A stretch of DNA of 64,000 nucleotides from Amyelois transitella (lineage: Eukaryota > Arthropoda > Insecta > Lepidoptera > Pyralidae): positions 2,235,001 to 2,299,000 of the forward strand of contig NC_083507.1 of the NCBI RefSeq assembly GCF_032362555.1. The letters are read 5' to 3'. The position numbers and the translations under genes were made by a program. Numbering within the stretch: position 1 is the first letter of the stretch; each line of letters opens with the position of its first letter. This document shows, piece by piece, positions 33,801 through 45,800 of this stretch. The notes beneath the pieces were generated by a model. That model worked only from the letters and a program-made list of their open reading frames with translations, did not search any database and was not told the origin of the DNA.

Positions 33801-36800
33801 GAGTATGAGCGCGATAGCACAATGCGCATGCGTGTCAGAGTAAAATATCTAATATTTAAAAAGTACTTACTGTTTTCAATTTCATATTTTTGCATATCTA
33901 TTCAAATACGATGAAATTTATAATTAAAATAATCATTTTTAAAATAATATAATATATTGCATATAAATAGGGGAAAATGAATTTTTTTGTAGCAATAGCC
34001 TTTCAAAAAGAATGATTTTTAATTTATTTAAAAAAAATATATCTATTATAATAATTTCAATAAAAAAATAATTAACTATGATTAATCAATTGAATAATTA
34101 TTTTATTGTCTCTTTATCATCTTCATCATCAAAATAATCATTTGAATTTTCATCATTTATTAAATCTCAATACTGTCTACTCAAGTCATCGTCCTCATCA
34201 TCAGTTAGATTGTCGTTGCTGGCAGAATATTCCGTAAAAATAAAATCATAAACAATTAAAAAATAGTATTGTAATAGTAAACCTATAACATATAAATATA
34301 AGTGAAAGGCGACTAAGGGATAGGCTTACAAACTTGGGATTCTTTTTTAGGCGATGGGCGAGCAACCTATCACTATTTGAATCTCAATTCTATCATTAAG
34401 CCAAATAGCTGAACGTGGCCATTTAGTCTTTACAAGACTGTTGGCTCTGTCTTCTCCGCAAGGGATATAGACGTGACCATATGTATGTAGTCTACTTTAA
34501 TTTCGACACCACCGCAACGGCTTCGATGGTCCAGTGGTTAGCGCGTGAGACTGTGAAGTTGGGGGTCCGAGTTCGAGTCCCAACAATAACAAGATATACA
34601 TATATTAATTTTTATTAAAAATATTTTTTTTTGTGTTGTTTGAGTATTTATTAAAAAAACTGAAAATCAAAATACTACATATAATCATACGGTAAAAATA
34701 TTTTGTCTGTACATTTAATATTTTGACTGAAACAAATAGAGAATTTTTTTTACATTTTTATTTATATATACAGTATGCAATATATTATATTATTTTAAAA
34801 ATGATTAATTATTATATTAATTATAAATTTCATCGTATTTGAATAGATATGCAAAAATATGAAATTGAAAACAGTAAGTACTTTTCAAATATTAGATATT
34901 TTACTCTGACGCGTATGCGCATTGTGCTATCGCGCTCATACTCGAGGCTGAGTAATTCTTGTGTTTAAGGGGTGTTTGGTCATTACAAACTGTCTGACTG
35001 ATTTAATACAACTTTGTAATAGTTATCTGAATAATATATATAAAAGTCAGACATTTAAAAATAAATTAAGTTAATTTTTTTTTTATAGAACTTTAAAGCG
35101 TCTGACAAAAATTCTGGCGCATGGAAAGCGTCTGACTTCTCTGATATGACTTCAGAGTAATATTCTATAAAATATATATAAAAATCAGTCATAAAAATTT
35201 AAGTTAAGTAACTGTGATTTTTAGTTACCTTTCTCGCCTGGTACCTGCGCAGGTGTCACCGGGCAAGTCTCACAAACATGCAGGTATTCAAAGTACATGA
35301 AAGACTACTGAGAATCGAAAGATCCATTCTTTAGAAAATAAGTTGTGTCTTACGGCTCTGGGATCTTGGACTATTACGCTTCATCTACATTTTTAAGTCT
35401 TTTCATGTAAGCAAGCTCGTCGATTTCGGATAAGTAAGATATAAAATATTACACTTGCAAGAATATTTCCCTTATAAACAAAGCCATTAACCGGGTCATG
35501 CCAGTCAGTCAGTCAAAACAATGGTCATGCGGTCACCAACGTGCCATTTTTTATCGCTTATTCCCACGATTACTAATTGCGTTGAACTGCAATACAGATT
35601 AATATTATTAAATAACTAAACGAGGAATTGCATATATTGTTGCACATAATATTAACAAGACTTTCGGAAAAGAAGGGCTTAGGACGAACGGTCCTTGATC
35701 AATCGGGGATATTCTATTAATAGATTATTTAACATACATACATATCATCACGTTTATATCTCTTGCGGGGTAGATAGAGCCACAGTCTTCAAAAGAGTGA
35801 AGGGCTACGTTCAGCTGTTTGGCTTAATGATAGAATTGAGATTCAAATAGTGACAGGTAGCTTGCCCATCGCCTAAAAGAAGAATCCCATGTTTATAAGC
35901 CATTTTCTGTTTTACGTTCCTCAACGATTTGGCAAGGTTTTTGACTTAAATATTATTAATAACACTCATTACAAATTGGTGGAAAGGTGTCGTGTCATCA
36001 ATGCCAAACTTCTTGCGTCATTGTGTAGCAACGTGTGGGGTACATTCACGACATAGGTACTCTTACAACAAATATATGTATCTCTCTCTCTATATATAAT
36101 ATAGAGAGCAGAAGTTATAGTTACTTTGGTATAAACCCCTAATCGTAACACAATGTGCAGAAAATAATCGTTGAAAGAACAGGAAACGTCTATTCTCGGT
36201 TGTAAATATAGAAAATATAGTTTGGACTTTGAGTCGGTTAAGAAAATACTCTCGTCTTTCGATCGCGCCATTGCATTAGGAAGCTACGTTCATGAATATG
36301 TTATTACGAACTGGAAAACAAGCTATAAACATAGATGAGGATTTATTTTTGTTTTATCGACGGTACAAATCTATTAGAGCAAGAGCCCGTGAACGCCAGA
36401 CATACCTTATTTTGTAAAAGCTGAAAGTTTCTGTAAATTTGCCTCTAGTACAGGTAGGAACGATCCCCACCTATGGTACTCAGGCAGTGGTTGCTTTGGC
36501 AGGTAGCAGGTAATAAAGGTATACTTTTTTCAACCTGAAATTCGTTAATTTGTAAAGCTCAATTTTTTGATATTTTATCCGTAATAATACACAAACTCGC
36601 GTTACTCATTGCCAGACACGTACTATGCAAGAGTTCGGAGTATATGTAGTAACTGGAGCGAGTGGGACAGAGTGTTCGGTTTCTTGCGACGTTTCATTGC
36701 GCATCAGCTGTCGTTTATTTTAGGGATGTGACCTGATGAATCAATCCTCAAAAAATCGATCTTTTTCCAAAATGTTTTTTACACTGTAAGTATAAATCAA

Positions 36801-39800
36801 ATTCATAAAAAACAAGACAAATGTTAGAATTAACGATCTTTTTATCAAATTCTTTTAACAATTATTTTTATTACTATTATCATCAATGTATCAGATCAGG
36901 TAGAAAACAAAACATTTATTTTCAAATCTTTTTTAATCAAAAACAATAAGATAATTTGACTTAAACTCTGTCCCACTCGCTCCAGTTACTACATATACTC
37001 CGCACTCTTGCATCTTTTGCTCACTCCAATGCGTCTGGCAGGATAATAGAACCTTCAAAACTGTCTGGCTACTTCAGAAACTTTGTTTGAATAATTCCCC
37101 AAAAAATATGTATTAAATTCAGATTTTACAAAATGACGTAAGTAGAGTTACAAAATATTATAGTTTAGGGGTGTCTGGCAAGGGGTTGCAACCATAGTAC
37201 GTGTCTGGCAATGAGTAACGCGAGTTTGTGTATTATTACGGATAAAATATCAAAAAATTGAGCTTTACAAATTAACGAATTTCAGGTTGAAAAAAGTATA
37301 CCTTTATTACCTGCTACCTGCCAAAGCAACCACTGCCTGAGTACCATAGGTGGGGATCGTTCCTACCTGTACTAGAGGCATATTTACAGAAACTTTCAGC
37401 TTTTACAAAATAAGGTATGTCTGGCGTTCACGGGCTCTTGGGCTATATCCACAAACCTATAAAGGGAACCTAATCCACAATGTTTGTGACCGCTTCTTCT
37501 GCACTGACGCTTTGTCAGTGGCAGTAAACTTAGGTTTAAGTAATATATTCGATGTCAACCAATGTTGTGAAACAAAAAGATATGATATGACAATAATTGT
37601 GTGATGTTTGAATGATGTCCTATAAATAACAAATGTAAAAAAAAGTTGAATGGATCATGGTTACATATTTAGTTGCTTGAAAATGTTCAGCATACTCGTC
37701 AGTTATGTTATTCCGATTCCACAGCTCACAGATATGTTAATACTAGACGCCGCCCGCGACTTCATCCGCATGGAAACCCAATCTCGCGGGAACTCCGGGA
37801 TAAAGTAGCCTATATGTTATTCTAGGTCTTCAGCTACTTACATACCAAATTTCATCGTAATCGGTTCAGTTGTTTTTGCGTGAAAGATTAACAAACATCC
37901 ATACTGACATACTCACAAACTTTCGCATTTATAATATTAGTAGGATTAAACAGATTTGTTGTGATAAGGATTTATTTACCAGTTGTCAAGTATCCGTTTC
38001 CTAACCTTCGAGAAAAGTGGCCACGACCAAGACCTTGTGGAGTTCACAGTGGACGAACTGTCACGCAGCCAAACACTGGTTGTTTTGGCTGTACGTCATA
38101 AATGTTATTTATAGGGCGTTGAGATGTGGCTCCTGTTCCAAATTGCTGGGGATGTACTCACATGCACCACGAATTCATCCTACTAATATTATAAATGCGA
38201 AAGTTTGTGTGTATGTCAGGATGGATGTTTGTTACTCTTTCACGCAAAAACAGCTTAACCGTTTACGATGAAATTTGGTATGTAGGTAGTTGAAGACCCA
38301 GAATAACATGTAGGCTACTTTTTATCCCGGAGTTCCCGCGGGATTGATTCCACGCGGACTAATTCGCGGGCGGCCTCTAGTTAACTTATACTCGTAAATG
38401 TGAATATTTTTATCGGTGTGTGGATGTGTGTTTGTAACGTTTTTACGCAAAATATAGTGGGCGGATTTTAATGAAATTATACACTGACAGATATAACCAG
38501 GCTTAACATAACGAGTACTTTTTACCTGGAATTACCATGGGAGATAACTCCGTGACGCGGCTAGTTATTAAAAATTTTAGGTAAGATGGAGGGGCGTTGC
38601 TTGCTTTTATGAACAGTCAAACAAGTGGTTCAAAAAGATCTTAATACGAATGCTTTGGACACACTCAGTGCACAAACAGTTTCGGCAAGGGCACAAAGAC
38701 TTTGCCCATTTAGTTTATCAGGTAACGTATTTTGCTTTTTATTTAACGTAATGGTAACATGGTTACTATTTATAACAAAAACTTTATTATTTCCAACATA
38801 CTTATCTGTTTGTCTTAATGTGTATGCCACATTGTCATAAAGTTTGTTTTATTAAATCATGCATGATCTATAGTTTTTTCATGCTACTTTGAGACAGCTA
38901 CATTAGTATTCGTTAGTGTATAGTCACTTTTATCTTTTATAGCAGTCAATTTAATAAATGCATTGTGAAAGTGAATTTTGCGGTCCACTTTCTCGCTCCA
39001 ATGGTATGTGGGTGTACTTATGCGAAATATAAAAAAAAATCTGTGAGATAGACATAAGGAGACATACAGATAGTATGTCCTGTGTACTATCTAACATTTT
39101 ATTTTGTTCTTAGTATTTTTACTGTAGAATTAAGTTCATATAACGTGTAACTTTAAAATAAAAATCTTGATCTCTGAATGTTGATCGTGTGAGTTTTCCC
39201 TAACGATAAGACCACGTGTTCCGCAGACAGTCTGGCAACGTATCCGAATTTGCTTTCAATCACCTACATTTTTTTTGTATTTCTTTCATATTGTTAAATA
39301 TTGACACAGGTATAGTAAATGTTCTTATGTCAATTTTATTTATGCCGTGTTTATTATTAGATTTTGGCAAGACGCTTGGAACAGCCATTAAAATAGATTT
39401 TTCTGCATTCAGAACCATTAACATTTCAAATACTGAAACAGTCTTAGTCATAATATTTTGTTTCTTCTCGAGATTACTTCTATAACAACATGTTGATGTG
39501 ACTGCTAAGTACTAATTTTAGATACTTAGTTATTTTATCTTTTTGCCATTATACATATACTATTTTAAATGAATTTTAAATCAACATCTTTACACTAATC
39601 GTCCTCTAGACATCTGCTTGAAACATTTTCAGTGTTTCTTCTGTACTTGGCCTAGATATTGAAAATATTTTTGATTGACATCAGAAGAAATTATCCAGTG
39701 AAAGGATGTTCCGAGAAGTGTTGTCCCAAATATTTATTATCACAGTGACAAAAAGACGTGAGTGTTTAACAATTCAAAGAATTTACATAAGGATAACATC

Positions 39801-42800
39801 CGTCTCCCAATTATCATGTGCGAGATGATTCGATTGTATGAAATACACAGATTTGGGGCGTCGGACAACCGGTTGTGACTTGTGAGTACTATCAACCTTG
39901 AGCTTTTCGCCAAAATGTCACATTTAGAACTGGTTATCTTGAAACAATTTGAAAGGGATCTTTTGCGGTCCGAAAACATTTAAAACCCATGTAGTAATGC
40001 AATGTAAACAGTTTTATGTGCTCTGAATACTTTGTTATTGGAACGTTGTTGTCATATTTAAAGAATTTAACGGTTTATTTATAACTTGTTTGTGTTTTCC
40101 TGTTAGTTTTTTTAAACTGTTTTTTTTTATTTTACTATAAGAGTAGTAAAATTTTCAAAAACAATGTCCAAGTTTGGTTCTTGTAATATCACAATAAGCT
40201 GAACTTAAAATTATCGTTTTATTTTTATATTTGATCGGGGTTTTCCCGTATATAAATATAATATCGAATTTACCAGATGCTTCTTAGATCAGTTCCGAGT
40301 ATAAATTACGTAATAAAATGTTGTAATTAAAATATTTTTTAACCTTCAACGCCAATTGGATCAAATAAGTCGACCTCTGTTTACGACGTGTCGATTTTTG
40401 TCGCTCTGTCTACTTGACTCCTTAATTTGGAGGTCAGCATTCAATCATTTGGACTATTTTTAAGGAGCAATCAGCGAGGTACTAGCCAAACATTGATTAA
40501 TTACTTGATTTTGATAGGATTTGTCACCGATTCAGAGAGCAGCCAGCTTATTAGAATAGACCCATTTTATTGCTTCCAAAAACAACAGTTGTCTTTAATG
40601 AAACTAGTTCTATATCAGTAAAAAAAAATTATAAGCGTGTCGGTGCCACGCAGGCGGCCGTCCGTAAAAACTTTGCCAAATATTTTTCTCCATTCTATCT
40701 AGGTTATTTCAAAGGACCAACGTTAAAATTTCATAACTTGGCGTAGGAATAAATTATTTTGAAACACTTAACAGAACTGCGTTACGAATCGATTCTACGT
40801 GCATTTCTGAACAGAATATTAATTCCATAGTTCTTGAATGGTTTCCAAAGTAAGTTTGGTAAGTGGCAGGTCATAGGCAATAAAATACATGCGTTTGAAG
40901 AAATAACTGGTACAATGTTTCATTGTTTCAAGTAATTACGTGCTCCGGAGTACTCTGAGACAAGGGGTCACTGGGACATAGTAAGGCATAGTTTTTGCCT
41001 TGATTTCAGTTAAAAAAGATAATACAATGTCCGTATCAAAGTTTAGTAATAGCTTAGTTAATATATGATAAATGTTAATCGATATTCCGCCATTGCAAGT
41101 GCAGATTTATTACTTTTCTATCTTTGTACTATTTCTTGTAACTGTGTAAATTTCTTTGTCGGAAACCACAAGGCATGTCAAATCAACTGCAACTAAAGAA
41201 GAATCTCACGAGCTCCATGGAGATACCAATTCTCCACTTGTGCAATTAGTGCTGCATTCTGGGTCTTGACTGTGCAATCCAGGCATGTAGGTCTCTTAGA
41301 CGGTACATTCCCATGTGATAGTTCCCAGGTCCCACAGTTCAACGGGACCGTTTGATGACACACTTGTTGCATGCAGATTCGCTTGGCAGACTTGCGATTG
41401 TGTAGATAATATATTTTATGCAGTCGACATGAATAGAAATTTCTCAACGAGTTTCGTTTGCCAAATTATTTACTGTTTAATAATATTATTTAGGTTTAAC
41501 AATCATAGCGCCATTGTTATTTGATGTTTTGGAAATAAATAGCAAAAACTAGATGCAAATGTAGATCTCAGTAATTTGATGGTAATTTTGTATGCGAAAT
41601 GTGTTAAAAAGTGACATGCATGGTTTCGTATATTTTAATATGGACACCATTGGACAGGCGGTATCTGAAAGTTTTGGACAGATTTTATTCCTGTTTGAAT
41701 GTTGGAAAGAGAGTTTTCTGAGTAAGGTTTAAAAATACAAATAGAATAACCGTTGCTACGAATATGGTATGAGGTAGCTATTTTTCTCAAACCTGGAAAA
41801 TATCAGATTCTTAACACGGAAACCCTTTGTTCTTTTCTTTATATTGTTTTGATTTATTTACTGTTGAATAATATTTACAAAGAAGATAATTTGCTACTGA
41901 ATTTTTAAACATCAAATAATAAACCCATTACTTATCGCTACGGGTCGGCTTAGCTGTCAATAATATATCTAACTGATTGTTTTAATGATGTCCTTTCTTT
42001 GTGTTTGATTAAAGTATGACAGCAAATGATAGCGGCAAGGTTAGTTTTTATATCCGTTATTATCGTATTTATATAGCAGTGCAGTTTCTTACCGGAAGAG
42101 TAAAGAAACATTTACTTTCGGGAGGTAACTAAGGTAGAAAACACTAGTTGTGCATACAATTATAAAAAAAATCACCAATTAAAGGCCTGATAGTCTGATT
42201 TGATTGCCCAGTGTGAGTCAATTACACTTCCGTTATAGAAACAATCAAACAATATATTTTTGGTAGGTAAATTTATATTTTACAGATTTGACAGGTCAGA
42301 GGGTTGGTGGGTAGTACGGGTAATATAGAATTTATCTGCTGATTCCAAGATAAATTCAAAAGTTTAAATGTAACGTTAGTGTTGGTTGTACTATATTAAA
42401 ATACCGAGCTGTAAAATTTGTCAAAATATCCGTTGAAAAAAAATCTGTGTACTACCTTCCCTCATTAATTTTATTTAATCTGTGACCAACATCATTGTTA
42501 CCGTTAAATTCAAATTACGATGTACAATTCACAATTTAATTCAATTTAAAATTGATTGTAAACAAACACTAAATAATAATAAATGCTTAATGAGAACCAT
42601 GACCGAAACAATAGGTACTAAATAAGCAAATATGAGTGAGATACAGACAGACAGACAGTAAACTGTTCAGTTTATGTTTACACACGTTCTTTATGACCTC
42701 CCTGGTGCAATGACTTCACATGACCTGATGATTTATCATATAAATGTTACAGTTACATGTAACGTATTTTATGTTCTTGTCATGTAGTACTATTGAAAAT

Positions 42801-45800
42801 AAAAGGTGATAAATTTTCTAGGCTTCCATTACTTTGTCACAATGTAAATCGCAAATGTTATATAAGGCAAAGAATTAGCACTAATAATTAGCTAATTAAA
42901 CAAACCTTGAATTTTCAGTTTTTAATTTTGTTTCAGACGGGGAATTCCATTTTATTTTAAAATTAATACCTAACTTACATTAAAAAATAGACTATAAATT
43001 TAAAAATATCCAGTTATTTTCATTATGACACTAAAAAGCTTGTCTGTGTATGAAGTAACTACAATTGAATTAAACAATAAACCCTTTTCAGTATTCACCA
43101 TTTTAGTCAAAGTTCTTGAATCTGTGCAATGCTTAGAATTTTCTTGGTAATTGTACATTCGAACTATGTTTACCATCAGCAATTCTTACGCAAGGCTGTA
43201 GTTACTTACGAGTACATCGCTTAAAATAGACTTAAGGACTCTAGTTAAGGAGCTTAGCTCCTATTAGAATCGCTAAAAATAGACGTTAGTGCTTCTACTT
43301 AAGGCTCTGCGCCAACGCCAATCCCCTGTTTGGTTTCCTTCCACCCAAAGGTTGACTGGAAGAGATTGCATTAGCGATAAGTCCGCCTTTGTACCATCTC
43401 TGTCTGTTTTGTACTGTTTTGTATGTTTTACTCTTATGGTGCAATAAAGATTTTTATCTATTTATCTTAACTTGAAGGGTTATTTTACTGTCTATTTTAT
43501 TGTATTATTTTTAAGTACGTCATGTGTATGATAAGTACTATCGTATATGACTATAACATTAAGAAAATTAGGTTTTGTCTGAGGCTTACAAGTCATTTAT
43601 GAGTCGTGAATGCAGAGACATCTACCTTTTGGAATTAAATATTTTCAGGTGATACCTGAAACGTTACAACATACCTACTAACAAAAAAATAACAGAGAGA
43701 TTAATGAAGGGTTTGCTCTTAAATTAAAAAAGAACTGAAAAGATATTAAAATAAAGGAATAAGACAACTAACGCTATATATGTGAAAACGTATAAAAGAA
43801 AATTAAAACTACTTATATGAGCAGTGTGCTTCCTACAACGCAATAAGTATTTTGTATAATAATAAAAAGATAATAGCTGCGAAATGCATATCAAAAAAAA
43901 AATAATCATATTAGTTATCAAAACACTAAACTCAATCTAATGTACACTTTTGTTTGTACCTTAAGTTGTATAGCCAAAAGCGGCTATGTACAAAAATAAA
44001 ACCCGACTCATAGGACGCTTAACTTCATTAGGACGAAAACTTAACGACTTGTTAAACCTACATATATTAACACTTAAGGATTTCGTTTACATCAACTTGC
44101 TAATCAACAATGTACCTATATAATGAGACATTTTTCCTGATATACGACCAGAACACGAATCCCTTAGGGTAAATGTTAACATAATAATAAGAAATGCGAT
44201 TGCCAATATTTGATTTGAGGCACCAAGTCGTAATAAAAAAGAAAAAGAAACTGATAAAAGAACAAAATTAATTGAAAACATAGAGATAGACAAAAGTAAT
44301 TGACGTTACCAGACTGCATAGTTTATCTCAAGTGGTTAAAAATAGAAATGAGATGCTATATTTAATTGCGCGTCATTAAAGTTAATGGTCATTGAAAGTG
44401 AAGTGTATTTGTATATTGGAGAAAGTGTGGCATTTCTATTGACACTCGTTACTCGCTTAAATCATCATAAAGTGTCATTACGAGTTGTCAGTTGCGCGAG
44501 GCATGATTTTCGTCTTTGTTGATATAAAATTGAAAAACTACAAAAAACAGGCACTAATTAGGTTATAAACAAAGATTTTATCAGTTGGTCTTACTATAAT
44601 TATCTATTCAAATATATCTTCGAAGTTTTATATAAGAGGACACTGGCAACACAGTGAACAATGCAAAGCCCCAACCGCTGAATCTACAGCTGAACATCAC
44701 TTTATAACGAAACCAGTAAGTGATATCGTTTGATATAATTCAAAGCCCGAAACCTCCTTTTATTAGGAACTCAATGCTTTGGTGAAGAGCCCCGATTTCC
44801 AAAAAGTTACCAACCGGCTGTACCAGATACAACATACTCTGGTCATGATGATGCCACTTGGTTGTTTTTCGCGAAAAATGTCACGGTTTTTGCCTGTCTG
44901 CAAAAGGTGGTTACTGTTTTTATCCCTCCGTCACATGACGTTGCTGGGACAACAATAGAATAGGTAAGCAGCGGAATCCGCCTGAAGGTCGATAGACTGA
45001 AACGATAAGCGGCATTTTTTGCTGATATACTAACAGCCACTGTGATTGAAATACTGGTCGTATGCGTAGAAAAGACCTTTGTTTGGTTTGATACAGTCTT
45101 TTCTACCTGTTAGAGTGACGTAGGAGTACCTAATCTATTTTTTGTGTACTTAATTTCATTAAATTGTCCAAGTTTTATTGTGCCCAAAATTCAATACCTA
45201 CTCCAACCATTTTTAACTTTTAAACGCATGTTGCAAATGAAGGGATTTTTGTTAATTTTTTTGTAATACATGACTTTAGTCTAGTATCGGGCATCGTAAA
45301 TGTTTGTTAAAATACTAATAATCACCCAAATAAATCTGATCAATGCGATCTCAATAAATATAAATAAATAAAATAAATATATACATGACAAATTACACAG
45401 ATTGAGTTAGCCTCGAAGTAAGTTCGAGACTTGTGTTACGAGATACTAACTCAACGGTACTATATTTTATAATAAATACTTATACAGATAAACATCCAAG
45501 ACCCAGGCCAATCAGAGAAAGTTCGTTTCTCATCATGCCCTGGCCGGGATTCGAACCCGGGACCTCCGGTGTCACAGACAAGCGCACTACCGCTGCGCCA
45601 CAGAGGCCGTCTGCTCAATGAGTTTACTAAAAAGCTTTTGTATTTCGACGCGTTAGGACAAATGTTTCAAATATTATTTTCGTGTTAGTTACTACTACTA
45701 CACTGCCTTCTTCATCGAGTTTTAAAACGCCAATCGGAACTTCTAAAATGTGTCCATTCTTGTCCCCAGGGTTGTGCTCTAGTCTACTATGCGGACGCAC

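Larger units (their letters stand above)
33373..35371. mobile_element. Long-inverted-repeat foldback element, copy A (1,999 bp)
   Basis: Left arm 33373-33962 and right arm 34775-35371 are inverted repeats of about 590 bp, near-identical apart from scattered substitutions and a short deletion in the left arm. The ends are GAGTAAGATCCC (left) and GTCCAAGATCCC (right, reverse complement), with TA just outside both (33371-33372 and 35372-35373). Each arm has about four GTCTGAC/GTCAGAC motifs. The 0.8-kb centre holds a 5'-truncated SINE and a tRNA-like segment. No ORF resembling a transposase. TA duplication fits the Tc1/mariner-like or another TA-targeting group, but I cannot classify it. A second copy is at 60129-62169. 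Confidence 0.88.

Noticed and set aside
34519..34590. tRNA gene
   Set aside because: A and B boxes are present, but the T-arm and acceptor stems do not pair; the second copy is truncated. Treated as tRNA-like repeat.
33371..35373. Inverted repeat caused by misassembly
   Set aside because: A second independent copy with the same borders and different flanks at 60127-62171 argues for a real element.
39216..39485. Hydrophobic 89-codon frame that might suggest a receptor exon
   Set aside because: No conserved motif of gustatory or odorant receptors and no convincing splice sites; AT-rich sequence often gives such frames.
45538..45609. tRNA gene on the minus strand
   Set aside because: It continues directly into a SINE body with an AT-rich tail, so it is a SINE head.
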